Assembly: GCA_023525975.1 (NCBI GenBank)
Contig: CM042035.1
Span: 28,177,001 to 28,241,000 of the forward strand
Length of the DNA: 64,000 nt
From: Smallanthus sonchifolius
Taxonomy: Eukaryota; Streptophyta; Magnoliopsida; Asterales; Asteraceae
Direction of reading: 5' to 3'
Shown: positions 22,939-34,010 of the stretch, piece after piece
Numbering within the stretch: position 1 is the first letter of the stretch
Layout of the letters: the number at the start of each line of letters is the position of its first letter
Position numbers and translations under genes: made by a program
The notes under the pieces: model-generated
What the model was told of the DNA's origin: nothing
The model's input: only the letters and a program-made list of their open reading frames with translations
The model's database searches: none

Positions 22939-23365
22939 TTGGCCGACCATATTCACTGTTCCGTTACGAAATACTAACTCACCTATCGAAAGGTTTTGTA
23001 CTAGTAAGTATGACCAACCTTACTTTAAATACAACATCAATTAACAAGGGATAACAACTAGAGTAACACCTTAAACTTAATAATACTTCTAATTACATTT
23101 CTTAACTTTTTATTTTTCCTTTTAAACAAAACCCATTTTCCAACTTATTATTCTAGTCAGACAATAGAGAGGGTTGAGTACGGGATCCGTGTCCATGGTT
23201 CGATACTTGGTTCTTACCCAAACTATATTACGCTGCGATAGGTACACTTGCCTATTGTTTGTGTTTTAAGTTAAAATAATTATCATTTTATAAATTTAAA
23301 ACCTGATTTTGTGTAGCTCTAAATAGAATATATTTATTACTACTAAAAACACGCTATCAAGTTTT

Positions 23366-23383
23366 TGGCGCCGTTGCCGGGGA
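23366..23383 (+). promoter_or_regulatory. Primer binding site, aspartate tRNA
   Basis: TGGCGCCGTTGCCGGGGA, complementary to the 3' end of plant tRNA-Asp as in Athila/Calypso-type elements, seven bases after the left LTR. Confidence 0.85.
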
Positions 23384-25586
23384 CACGATAATTCTGTGAA
23401 AGATCTTAGCAGTTGGGCTGACTATTTCTATTTTCTCTTTGTTTTCTGTCTGCTTTTTTTTTCTCTTTTATTTTTATTTTCAACTTTATTTTCCCTTTGT
23501 TTTATTTCAACTTTATTTTTCCTTTTTATTTTTATTTTTCTCACTTTTGTTCTCTTTTACTTTGGTTCTTGTGTTCGTTTTGTTTGTTCTTTGTTGTAGC
23601 TTTCATGAAGTGCACGCCTATGAGAGTTATTGTGGAGAATACTAGGACAATTGTAAGTACCACCACTTGCCCTAGACTGGCTTATATGAGCCGAGTCTAG
23701 TCTAAGACTCGTTAAATAAACGTGACGTTTCCGGGAGGCAACTCGATGATAAATAAATTGATAAGTTGGTGCATACGGTAAAATACATGGATCTCCGGTT
23801 TGTCTTACAAATCAAGTTTCTCGTACTTCGGCCATCAGGTATGCTCTCTCGATATTACGACTTTGTAATTTTTATTTTTAGTTTTATGTTTTTCTATGAG
23901 TGTTTGATAGCTTTTTTTGGTGAAGGATGATTCTTAAGCTTCTATGGGTACCGACAACACGCATGGTGATGACGTCTAATCAGGGGAGTATTAGTTTTAC
24001 CACACTCTTATTATTCATGACACATATCATATTGCATACATTCATATTGTCAGAAACTAAGAGTGGGGTGGAACCCCACTGATAAATTGGTTGCCTGATT
24101 TTGTCCCAAGTATTACAAACGCATGATTGACAACTACACAATCCATTGAATTAAAATATAGAAGTGTTAAAATATTTTCAAAAATAATCTTTAAGCACTA
24201 CAGCTTCTTAAATAATCTAAAAGAAAAAGTCTTAAAAATCATTTGGCATAAACGGGCTTATAAAAACAGCAATTTGAAATACCGTTGAAGCGAATCAAGG
24301 AAACAAACAGGGAAGATTAGTAAGCACACAAAAATAAAAGAAATAAGTTTATGCACATTTTTACTTTTATACCCCATATCCTTCATTTCATGTGAGAATC
24401 TACGCCTATCCGAGCATTATCATATAACACATCAAGTTTTTTACGTCGTTGATTATTACATATTTCACATGCTCATTTCGTTTGATAGAGTTTTTGCTAA
24501 TTATTGTTTTGCATGTTAGAACTTGTGTAAAACATACATTTCAAGATCATGGACTAAAAGAATGTATAAAAATGATGAAGGCATTAAGATTAACCTATGT
24601 TCTTTAGCCTTTTCTTTTTCTTTTACCTACCCTAAACATTATCCCTTAGTTAGCCCCTTTGATCCTAAACCTTTTTTTTTTCTAAACCCACATTTCAATC
24701 CATAAAACCATAAAAAATCCCTTTTTATTTCTAACCCTTTTCCGTTAAAAACCGGTTCTGGTCATATTGGCATTAACTTAAGGATATCTATCCGTTTCAA
24801 GTACGTAACTATGAAGACAAGTGTTTATGAACGAATGAAGAAAAGTAGGGCAAAAAGCTATGACAAATGCCCAAGTTGTGAAATTGGTGTTAAAATCAAA
24901 AGATATACATGAAGAAAGAAAAGAGAATGGCAAAAAGATACAACAACCGCCCAAAATTATGAAATGATCTCATGAAAAATATGAAGAAAGAATCAAACTT
25001 ACTCTTAATTTGAGTATGCAAAACATATCAAGATGGTTGCTATTAGGATAAAAGCCGAACGATCCATAAGAAAAGATAGTAATGTGTATTTCAAAAACAA
25101 GGAGGAAGTGACGTTCTTAAAGAAGGAGATTCTGTCTTGACGATCTGAGCTTAAAAAAGTCCTTAGATTAGCTACAGCATTCTAATCTAAGTTTATCAAC
25201 TATCCTTTTGTTCATAGCTCAATTAGCTAAGACCCAGATTTTTAACATTTAGCCACTCTTCCCAAAAACTTCCTACCCAAACCCTAAGCCAATCATTACA
25301 ACCCTTTACAAAGCCCTCTTGATTTATACACATACTTTATGTCAATTGATGGAGATTTAATTTTTATACAAGCCTATGATTATGCAAGCATTAATTGTAG
25401 CATTGAGTGTTCTTCTTGGCCTACATTATCCAGATATTTAACCCAAGTGTTGAGTGAACATTTGTGAGACTGTAATTTTGTGCATAATCATACTTCCATT
25501 AAGTATGTTAGGCTTACTACCTTATTCTGGAGAAAAACTCGAAAGGTATAAACACCAAATCATTGTTTTAAGAACGTCGTTTAACC

Positions 25587-26337
25587 TAGGGGTGTTCATC
25601 GGGTTTTTTAATCGGGTTTCGGGTTATTCGGTTCGGGTTATTCGGGTTTTTTGTTATAAGAATCCTACCCGTTTACCGACCCAAATAAGATTCGGGTTAA
25701 TCGGTTTCGGGTTATTCGATTTCGGGTTTATTCGGGTCGGGTTAATCGGTATTCGGGTTTTTAAATATAAGTTGCAACGCATACTTTATTATTTAACTTA
25801 ACATTATATTTATTAAATAATAAGCACAAAATGTCAAATAAAAACCTTCTCAATATGATTTTTCATTCAAACCCATGCACTAAACACATATTAACTAAAA
25901 AAACACCAAATAAAATAATCAAAAAACTAAAGTGTATCAACCAATCCTATAAACTAAAAAAAATGACAAATCGTATCAACCAACAAACTCGTTAACAATG
26001 TTCACTATTCAAATTCTCACATTCATGTCCGCTCGTACGTTTTCAATCATAAATTTAAAAAAAAAAGTGAAATAAAATAAGCATTAAAAATGGTTAGATG
26101 TATACTGAGCTAAGATTACAAATAAATATTAATAATAAAATACCTTTTTATAATTATTCGGGTTAATCGGGTTAACCCGATTAACCTTTTTTTAACCCAA
26201 TTACCAAACCGAATACTACCTTCGGGTTCGGGTTCCATCTTAAACGGGTTCGGGTTATTCGGGTTCCATCTTAATCGGGTTCGGGTTAATTTGGATCGGG
26301 TTCGGTATTCGGTTTTCGGATAAAATGAACACCCCTA
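25587..26337. mobile_element. hAT-type non-autonomous element with CGGGTT repeats
   Basis: The ends TAGGGGTGTTCAT and ATGAACACCCCTA are perfect inverses with the 8-bp duplication GTTTAACC (25579-25586, 26338-26345). The subterminal regions are arrays of TTCGGGTTATTCGGG-like words; the core is AT-rich. No transposase. Confidence 0.9.
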
Positions 26338-26453
26338 GTTTAACCATTTGGGACAAAAACTTTAGATTAACATTTAATCAATATTTTACTTCTATGGGTA
26401 TAATCATCCATTAGTTTGCTTGAGGACAAGCAAAGTTTAAGTGTTGGGTGTTA

Positions 26454-28119
26454 TGATATGTCATAATTTATACATATTTTATAAGCATAATAATCCCTAT
26501 ATTATGGTAATTATTGAATTAAAACATTGCAAATACTACTTAATTCGCATATATTTTATTTTTGCAGGTTAAACGGCTTCCCGAACAAAAAGAAGCGGAA
26601 AACGCCAAGAAAATGAAGAAAATGTGGAAGTCGGAAACCAGGTCATGCATTATACCCGTGTGCACCATAAAAGCAAGAGATTCTTTCATTGTACCTGTGT
26701 CCCCCAAAAGTGAAACATTCTCTTACAAGAGTACATGTGTACTAGTGGACCAAATGCACAACCATGCATTTGAATGCATGGCCATGCAAACCCCAACTCT
26801 TTTCCTATAAATAGCAAGCTCAAGTCTCCCATTTAGGTGTCCAAGATCAAGAGTAGGGAAGGCCTTAGAGCTATGCTAAGAACCGAAACTCTCTCGGTTT
26901 TGGTCCATTTAGTTTTTTCTTTTTATTTTATTTTCGGTCTTTTAATATGAACTTATTCTTCTCATTCGAGTGAAACAAGAGGCAACTTATACCCACACTC
27001 CCTTACTGTTGGAACACTTCCACACATTATCTAAGGGTTAGTGGAGTCACTTGTATGATCATTCATGGCTAGTCCTCTTGTGTTGCTTGAACTTTATATA
27101 ACTAATGAAGTATTTTTAGTAAGTTGTGTTTTTAAAGTCTTTACTATAAGTTACCTAAAAAAGACCAGAATAAGTGATCTTTAAACCAATCCAATAATCT
27201 TATATCTTGTGAGTTACTCAAGCAAGACTTCTTGTTCGGGAATCTTATTCGGTATTTGTACGGTCTATATACAAATCTTGGTGCTAGCACGACCGGTTAG
27301 TATAGATTTAATATTATGGGTTGATTGAAGGTTTGGGTATTCAGCAGGCCGTTTGAGCCCTAACCAGACCGGGCGATTTGTGTCGGTATTTCTCTACTTC
27401 TCTCGTATCGGCTTGCAGAGGACTTCTAGCGGGACCCATGGGGTTTGATCTTGAGAAGGAAAGTCTTATTTATTTGAAATAATATTATAAGTAAAGACAA
27501 CTATTTAAGAACATAAATTGTTAGGTCCGAGCGTTCATAAAGTACCTTTGGAGGGAGTCGTGCATTCCGACTTACCGGAAGAAGTTACAAGACCAGACGT
27601 ACGTCAGTCACAAGGATAATAAGTCTGAATAATGAATTGTGAAGATACTGACGGACTTGACGCCCTGTTTAGGGTCCGTTATATTCATTAAGGAACAGTT
27701 GGCCGACCGTATCCACTGTTCCGTTACGAAATACTAACTCCCCTATCGAAAGGATTAGTACTAGTAACTATGACCAACCTTACTTTAAATACAACATTAA
27801 TTAACAAGGGATAACAACTAGAGTAACACCTTAAACTTAATAATATTTCTAATTACATTTCTTAACTTTTTATTTTTCCTTTTAAACAAAACCCATTTTC
27901 CAACTTATTATTCTAGTCAGACAATAGCGAGGGTTGAGTATGGGATCTGTGTCCATGATTCGATACTTGGTTCTTACTCAAACTATATTACGCTGCGATA
28001 GGTATACTTGCATATTGTGTGTGTTTTAAGTTAAAGTAATTATCATTTTATAAAATTAAAACCTGATTTTGTGTAGCTCTAAATAGAATATATTTATTAC
28101 TACTAAAAACACGCTATCA
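26454..28119 (+). repeat. 3' LTR of the Athila-like element
   Basis: Uninterrupted 1666-bp LTR matching 20107-23359, with TG...CA ends followed by AACAG. Confidence 0.92.
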
Positions 28120-28124
28120 AACAG

Positions 28125-28567
28125 CAGCTATTCTTTCGGCGAAATCTTCGATGCTTTCTGTTTCTTTTCATCTTGAGTGCATCAAGTTCGCATCGTAGCA
28201 TCCGTATCCGGGCCTTTTGAACCCGATCGGCTCCGAGAAACCTAACTCGCAAGGCTCTCCATACGTCCTTCGGCTCGTTATACCTTAACACTTGCATTAC
28301 CATCTCCTCGGGTATGGATTTATAGAGCATAGCTAGAGCCGTGAACTTCTTTATTTCTTCATCGGTCTCCCCGTTTACGGGATCTATCGTTCCTTGTAAC
28401 CCGTTTGCAGCAAGCACCGTCTTCATCATCACTGACCAAACCGGGTAGTTTGATTTGGTCAGTTTTGGGCATTGTATTGAGACGTTATTTGACTCTTGTG
28501 GAGGGTTAACCAACACCTGGTTAACTGGAGGAGGCACAGCACCTTCTGACATGACTTTTATGTTCAA
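28125..28567 (-). pseudogene. Copia gag, N-terminal part
   Basis: Starts at an ATG at 28567. The copia gag signature LTKSNYPVWSVMMK and an RVQKARIRML stretch are present (UBN2-type gag fold). It is truncated at the AACAG site by the Athila-like element; the remainder continues at 20101 and below. Confidence 0.85.
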
Positions 28568-28699
28568 GTCTTCTTGGGTGAAACGGATCCTTCACGATCG
28601 ATTTCTTTGGATCAACCCTACTCGGCTGATTCAGAGATATTCCTAGGCTGCGATCGGTGTTAATGATACACAGATCAAACTACTCTTTGATTTCCTGAT

Positions 28700-28711
28700 G
28701 CTCTGATACCA
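28700..28711 (-). promoter_or_regulatory. Primer binding site, initiator methionine tRNA
   Basis: The minus strand reads TGGTATCAGAGC two bases after the 5' LTR, the standard plant copia primer site. Confidence 0.9.
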
Positions 28712-28713
28712 AA

Positions 28714-29028
28714 TGAAATTCACAACAGTTGATATCCACGATCAAGCAACCAAGAACACGGGATTTTATGAGGTGGACTATCCTCACGACGGCCTTTTGT
28801 TTTATTGATAAACACACGAAAAACTCACACAGTTACAAAACGAATTAAACCTCCTAATATACTATGACTCTTTGACATGCAAGAAACCCAATCACAATCC
28901 AGTTTGGATCCTAACCTCACCGACTCAACAGAAACATGAAAAGGAAAAAACAAAATAAACAAATCATTCTCCCAGCTTTTACTACTTGACACAACTAGTC
29001 CTTCGGGTCTAAATTAACCGGGCTAACA
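28714..29028 (-). repeat. 5' LTR of the copia element
   Basis: Partner of 16062-16378, with TG...CA ends and followed on the minus strand by the primer site. Confidence 0.93.
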
Positions 29029-29832
29029 CGCTCCAACATCTTGGGCATAACTCGTTCGTACTTCTGAGTCTGGACAGCAACTTCGTATGTACCATGAAGT
29101 CCAGACAACCCCCTTCAAGTTGGGGTGTATCAACCTCAACATACTCATTTTTATAATATAATGATGGTGTGATTTCCAAATAATGTTTATGTAAGCCTTG
29201 GTAAATAATTGTTTTGAAATTTGATTATGTAAAAGAATGATCAAATGATTTCGTTTGTTTTGTAACTAAGTAATTATATAAGTAATTATGTCCTTTTGAT
29301 TGAAATGATTGAATGAATAACCTTTAGTTTGATGATGCATATATTAAATTAATAAGTGGATAACTTAATAAATTAGTTGAATAAATAAATGAATAAAGCC
29401 TTCTAATTAATTAGTTTGCTAAAAAAATATAATGATTTAAATCCATTGTTATTTAAACTAGATTTGAAAGTATAAAAGTGGTGTTCCAATTACTTAATAA
29501 TTAAATCAAAATTAATTATTAATTAAGAGTGTAAAAATACATTTTAAATGTAACAAAAAAAAATTATATATAAAGGATTATAAGTCTTACAAAAATAATT
29601 ATATTTATAAAGAAGAATGATCATGATTATGGTTTAATCATAATTTATAATTTAAGGGTTAGAAATAATTTGATTAGATTTTAAATCCTAATAATACGAA
29701 GTAAATTGTTTTTCCTTGAAAATTTAATAACTAGATTTATTAAAACCATTCCAAGTTTTATAGATGTTCTAAAGTAATTTTATAAAAGAAGTAAGGGTTT
29801 AAAAACGGTTTTAGAAAACAAAACTGGTTTAA
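29029..29832. other. Unassigned AT-rich sequence
   Basis: Contains an inverted repeat GTCTGGAC...GTCCAGAC at about 29069-29107 that could fold into a hairpin. The rest is AT-rich with no gene seen. Confidence 0.5.
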
Positions 29833-29892
29833 GGGACTCGAAGTCGGGTTTGTCCTGGGAAGCCCAAGCACAGAAAACCACTAGACCAGAGG
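29833..29892 (-). other. tRNA-like module A, first pair
   Basis: The minus strand shows an A-box-like TGGTCTAGTGGT followed about 35 bp later by a B-box-like CGACTTCGAGTCCC. It cannot be folded into a full cloverleaf by eye. It lies about 160 bp from the second module, the same spacing as the pair at 62.7 kb. Confidence 0.55.
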
Positions 29893-29990
29893 TTTAGTAG
29901 TGTTATACTGTTTGTTCACGAAAGTCATAAAAAGAGCTAGCATAGAACCGGGTTTTAGGGCAGCAACACGCGCAACAAAAATTCAAATGG

Positions 29991-30058
29991 GTTGTGGGAT
30001 TGAATCCGTGACCTTGAGCATACGAGTCAAATGTCTCTTAACCATCTCATCTGGGCTA
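29991..30058 (-). other. tRNA-like module B, first pair
   Basis: The minus strand reads GATGAGATGGTTAAGAGAC (A-box region) and CACGGATTCAATCCC (B box). It is likely a tRNA-derived repeat head or degraded tRNA, not a working tRNA gene. Confidence 0.55.
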
Positions 30059-30740
30059 ATGCTTTGTTAAGTGAAGGTCGTGGCTTTAATTTTAACATAA
30101 AGACTACAAGAGCCTTCTTCCCCAAACAGGTTCATAATCCCGATGATAGGGCTTTCAATCAGTGGTTCAAAACGAGTAGGAAGATGGTCTACTCACCTGA
30201 AATGATTACGAAAAGAAGGAGATCAACTGAAGCCGGTAGTTCGAGTTCTTGGGGTCTTTATCATGATGCCAGAGATGACCTGAGGTGGGTTTGCGAGTTC
30301 GGGGAGTGAAAGAAGGGTGTCGTGAATGTTTATGGTCTGATATTATCGTTTGATTTCAGTCAAAAACGTATAATTGATTCCAGATTTGCTAGAACAGTTT
30401 CGGGATATGATTAAGAGTTATTTACCTTTGATTTCGTTTAAATTGAACACCATATGCGTTTTAAATTGATTGCATAACGCCTCCAACAGATTTGCGTGAA
30501 AAATATTAGCCTTGATTGTGAGATATGGAAATCCGATTCTGAGCTTTGGTCTGCGATTTTTTACTTTCAAAAGTCAAAATCGTGGCTTGATGATATTCAG
30601 GGGTCAGTGCATGGCAAAAAGGGTTCACAAGGGTTCAAAATGACCAAAAGGGTCAACTTGCTAAAGTGAGGGGGGGTTCAAACAGATTTAGGGGGGTAAT
30701 ATGGAATTAAAGGGTTCATTGCTATAAATGGCGTCCAAGA
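30059..30740. repeat. Flank shared with the second tRNA-like locus
   Basis: Features such as AAAGTCAAAATC followed by GGTCA and several GGGTTCAA words (30560-30720) recur at about 63650-63770 in the same order relative to the paired tRNA-like modules. A 92-codon ORF at 30031-30309 has no recognised domain. Confidence 0.4.
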
Positions 30741-31980
30741 CTTTCCCTATATGATTTAATTCCATTTTATATTTTTACTTTATCTAAAAGAATTATTTTT
30801 ATAAAATATATAAACCTATTCATTATTTGTTTAACTATGAATATTTAATAAGGAATAAGTCTCTTTTTAAGTTACAAATTATGTAAAAGTTTATTTAATA
30901 TAATTAAGTATATACATAATAACAAGACCCAAGTGTGGGGATGGCTTATGGTAACAAGCATGGAACTTTGTGGGTGTGTTCACAAGACTTACTTGTCCAC
31001 TTGGGTTATTGAGGGCTTTAAAAGGCTTGTTGCATATGCTAAATGCAACTGTGATTCATACGAAACTGAGTTTAGAAGTTTGATCTCTACACACGAGGAT
31101 CTCGCAACGAAGGCATAATCAGGTCACGTGCTCTCCCTTATTTTATTTTATTTTATTTTGGTGTTTTATCTGCAATTGAGTCGTATCACGCGTGGGTAGT
31201 TGAGGCTTGCATGACGGATTTAGGAAATTGGGATGATTAGTACCTTTGAACCACACAACATTTATGATTTTAATGTACATTGGGGAAAATGTATAGTTTA
31301 AGTGTGAGGATAGGGGAATATATGAAAAATTGTAAGTTTGAATTTTTTTTATGAAAATTGAAAACTTTGCAAAAAGTCCCCACTAAGTTCAATTGTGCTT
31401 GAAGATTGGATTTTTCAATGTAAATCACTAACTTTTTACCTGCTAAAACATAAGTCTAGGTCCTTAGTCATGGTTAAACTCTTTAAGTCACGATCAAGTA
31501 GCATAAGTAGTGTTTGTCAGAAAATTGGTAGAAATGTCTAACCGAGGGTAACAATCTAGATAGTGGACTTACATGCATGCTTTCACATCCGTAACCCTTA
31601 CCACCATTTTTTGTGAGATTTTGAGCCCTGATATCGAGCATAGGACATAATTAGGATTGATTGCTTATTTACTTTTCATGTGTTTTTATCATAATGTTGC
31701 ATTATTTTAGAACTTGTGTATATGATACATTTCTTTTTCTTGTTCATCACATTTGGGTCTTAATGAATCATATTGGTTATAAATTGTTACATAATTTGTT
31801 ATATAGGCTATTTATGGGCACTTGTTTAACTCCATCCTTAGAAATTAAGCTTGCACCCAACAACTTAAAGAGTCCAACAAGAAGTTGCGGAGATTGAAAG
31901 AGCAGAGAAATCGCTCAGCGAAAGAAACGAATGATCGGCTAGCTACCGTTACAAGAACGATGAATATAGAAGCTCCTATT
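30741..31980 (+). mobile_element. Probable remnant of an LTR-retrotransposon non-coding region
   Basis: AT-rich with phrases such as CAAGTGTGGGGATG (30930) and TTTAAGTGTGAGG (31300), and an AGAACTTGTGTA stretch (31708) resembling one at 24518 in the Athila-like interior. Short ORFs (30933-31118, 31661-31897) are not convincing genes. The last 120 bp (31860-31980) reads as a Lys/Arg/Glu-rich, coiled-coil-like peptide, possibly a gene fragment. Confidence 0.35.
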
Positions 31981-32200
31981 ATTTTTTTTTTGAACGGCAA
32001 CACCTAGATATACTAGGATAATTGGGTTTCCCCGGTGCAACACCTTGAACATCTAGGGTAGCCCACCACAGAAGGAACCCCCAACTGGGTAAACCCCCTT
32101 ACCTGGCCACAAACCCCTTTTTTGGTGTGGCCAGAATTCGAACCCAAGACCTCCACTATGGGATGTCTTGGTGCTACCATTGCATCAGATGGCCAACGGT
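31981..32200 (-). mobile_element. Complete tRNA-derived SINE with target duplication
   Basis: The minus strand begins GGCCATCTGATGCAATGGTA (A-box region), has B box GGTCTTGGGTTCGAATTC, and ends in a run of ten or more A (T-run at 31982-31992). It is flanked by a perfect 13-bp duplication, AGAAGCTCCTATT (31968-31980, 32201-32213). Length 220 bp. Confidence 0.92.
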
Positions 32201-32282
32201 AGAAGCTCCTATTTGAACATAAATTATGTGGAAGGTTCCACTAAAAAGTGGGTTTTCGCTAAAAAAAATGCTTAGAAGTGTG

Positions 32283-32665
32283 TCAAACGAACTCCGATTG
32301 AGCTCATTCCAGCAGCGTTGGAATCGTCTCATTGAACCCTAACCCGCCCCCAAAAACCTAAACCCTTCCCCACCGCAACCCCAAAAACCTAACCCCACCC
32401 CGAAATGCCTAAAACCACCACCCCCACCCCCCAAAAACCGAAACCCCCTATCCCATCCCCCTAAAAACCTAAACCCACCCCCACCCACCCCCAAAAACCT
32501 AAACCCCCACCGCTACCTCCAAAAAAACCTAAAGTTAAAAGCTAAACCCTTAGGTTAAAACCATAAAATTCAACGCTAAAATCTAAGCCCTAAAAGCTAA
32601 AATGGTAGAGTTCGACGAGACGGTTCCAACGCCGCTGGAATGAGCTCAATCGGAGTTCGTTTGAT
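32283..32665. repeat. Inverted repeat enclosing CCCTAAA-like filler
   Basis: The arms of about 47 bp (32283-32330 and 32617-32665) read CAAACGAACTCCGATTGAGC and its inverse, with a shared TTCCA/TGGAA core. Between them is a C-rich degenerate array of CCCCAAAAACCTAAACCC units. It could be a MITE-like foldback element; no clear duplication was found. Confidence 0.7.
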
Positions 32666-33246
32666 ATCGTTTTTTAAGGTTTTTGTCATTTTTTAGGTTT
32701 GTTAGGGAAATATTATTTCTTATTTAAACCTCCCTATGAATTATTATGTTAATCTAAAATAATTAGATAATTTTTATCTTTTTATTGAACTTGCATAATA
32801 ACTTTTGAAATTGTTGTTTGCTTATTTTAGATGTTTGTAGTTTCCTTACTACGGGATCAAAATTTCCTAGGCGTTTTATTGAAATAACAATACACATAAC
32901 AAAAGATTGGGTAAGGTTTTAAAGCGTGCAACTTTTTCCATGCCTTTGCATCATAATTATATTACAAAACATTTTTGCGTAAGAAATATGTTACCAAACA
33001 TCAATCGGCGGTTGTTTTGCATCGAAAATATGTTACAAATCATCAGTTAGACGTATACCAGCTTGCAAATATTTTGTTACAAATCCGTCGGAAAATAAGT
33101 TCTATAGAAATCCATCTTATATATGTGATATGAGATGTTAGAATATGAGGGTTCAAATAATGTACAATTTTAAAAATCTTATAATATAAAATACATTAAA
33201 ATACCCTGATCATTCAGTTATACATTAAAAAAATTTCTCTTGCGGC

Positions 33247-33292
33247 CCAATCACTCACAATCACAATCACAATCACAATCACAATCATAATC
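33247..33292. repeat. (CACAAT)n microsatellite
   Basis: About six tandem TCACAA units. A separate (ATT)n run is at 33398-33433. Confidence 0.9.
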
Positions 33293-33399
33293 ATTAATCA
33301 AGAGGTAATTACCATAAATATTATTAGTGAGAGCATCACCGAAACTTTTTTTGTAGAACGCAATCTAACTCGGATTGTTTTTAACATTGATTATATTTG

Positions 33400-33435
<36 letters not shown>

Positions 33436-33727
33436 ACTATGTAAATATTTAGTAATTATATACTTCAGCATTCAAATAATTATAAATAATTAACATCCAC
33501 TATTTTAGCTTAATTTCATGTCCGCAATAATTGAAGATCCATAATTTCAACTTCAGTTTGTGGCTTAATTTAAGCCATAAAACCTTAACCGTTATTTCAC
33601 GTTTGGTCGGCCGGTCGTTCCGACCAATCTGGCGGGTTAGGTTTGAAGATTTTTAAAACGGTAGTTAACGGTTTGTCTCTAAAATTTTACATTTTTAATT
33701 ATTATATACTGTATTAAAAATGGATGA

Positions 33728-34010
33728 CAATAAACAGTAAACACAACCAATGGTATGCTGTCACATGAAAACTTTTATCTATGCATGTACGTGTGTGTAT
33801 ATAAATAAAATTGATTGAGAGCAAGAGTGAGCGTTTGCGCAGTTGGTTTCCAAACGGCTTCATTTATTTATTTATCTATTTGTGAGCGTTTGCGCAGTTG
33901 AGACAATAAACAGTAAACACAACCAAACCCCCGTGCGCGCTACCAGTTTTTTTTTCAAACGGCTTCATTTATTTATTTATCTATTTGTTATATACATATA
34001 TAAACGGAAG
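33728..34010. repeat. Local tandem duplication
   Basis: GAGCGTTTGCGCAGTTG (33829, 33883), CAAACGGCTTCATTTATTTA (33852, 33956) and ACAATAAACAGTAAACACAA (33728, 33903) each occur twice. This indicates a scrambled duplication of about 100-175 bp. Confidence 0.85.

Larger units (their letters stand above)
20107..23359 (+). repeat. 5' LTR of the Athila-like element, interrupted
   Basis: Collinear with 26454-28119 except for a solo LTR plus duplicated TTGGC at 21345-22943. Without the insertion it is about 1654 bp against 1666 bp. It lacks an ~18-bp AACCGAAACTCTCTCGGT segment that the right LTR carries near 26880. TATAAATAG at about 20460 is a candidate LTR promoter box. Confidence 0.9.
23360..26453 (+). 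mobile_element. Internal region of the Athila-like element, no coding capacity
   Basis: The primer site is at 23366-23383. T-rich ORFs at 23396-23700 are low-complexity. No gag, protease or RT motif was seen in any frame. The hAT element at 25587-26337 is inserted here. Confidence 0.75.
20107..28119 (+). mobile_element. Athila-like non-autonomous Ty3/gypsy element, nested in copia gag
   Basis: Two long LTRs (20107-23359 including a solo-LTR insertion; 26454-28119) start TGATATGTCATAA and end CGCTATCA. The duplication AACAG flanks both sides (20102-20106, 28120-28124). A tRNA-Asp primer site follows the left LTR. GCTTGAGGACAAGCAA and a TTAAGTGTTGGGTGT purine-rich stretch precede the right LTR, as in Athila-type elements. 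The 3.1-kb interior has no gag or pol, so the element depended on others to move. The lineage is inferred from primer site and PPT context. Confidence 0.88.
16062..29028 (-). mobile_element. Ty1/copia LTR retrotransposon split by a nested gypsy element
   Basis: Two LTRs of 317 and 315 bp (16062-16378 and 28714-29028) begin TGAAATTCACAAC and end GGCTAACA on the + strand. By eye they differ at roughly seven sites plus two small indels. The outer flanks CGCAC and CGCTC are a near-match 5-bp duplication. On the minus strand the order is 5' LTR, methionine-tRNA primer site, gag, protease, integrase, RT, RNase H, polypurine tract, 3' LTR. The gag is cut at the AACAG duplication of the inserted Athila-like element. 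Without that insert the element is about 4.9 kb. Confidence 0.93.

Noticed and set aside
23396..23700. Overlapping Phe/Leu-rich ORFs after the Athila-like primer site
   Set aside because: T-rich low-complexity leader sequence; no gag motif and three overlapping frames open by composition alone.
30031..30309. 92-codon ORF as a host gene
   Set aside because: Begins inside a tRNA-like module and has no recognised domain; more likely part of the repeat unit.
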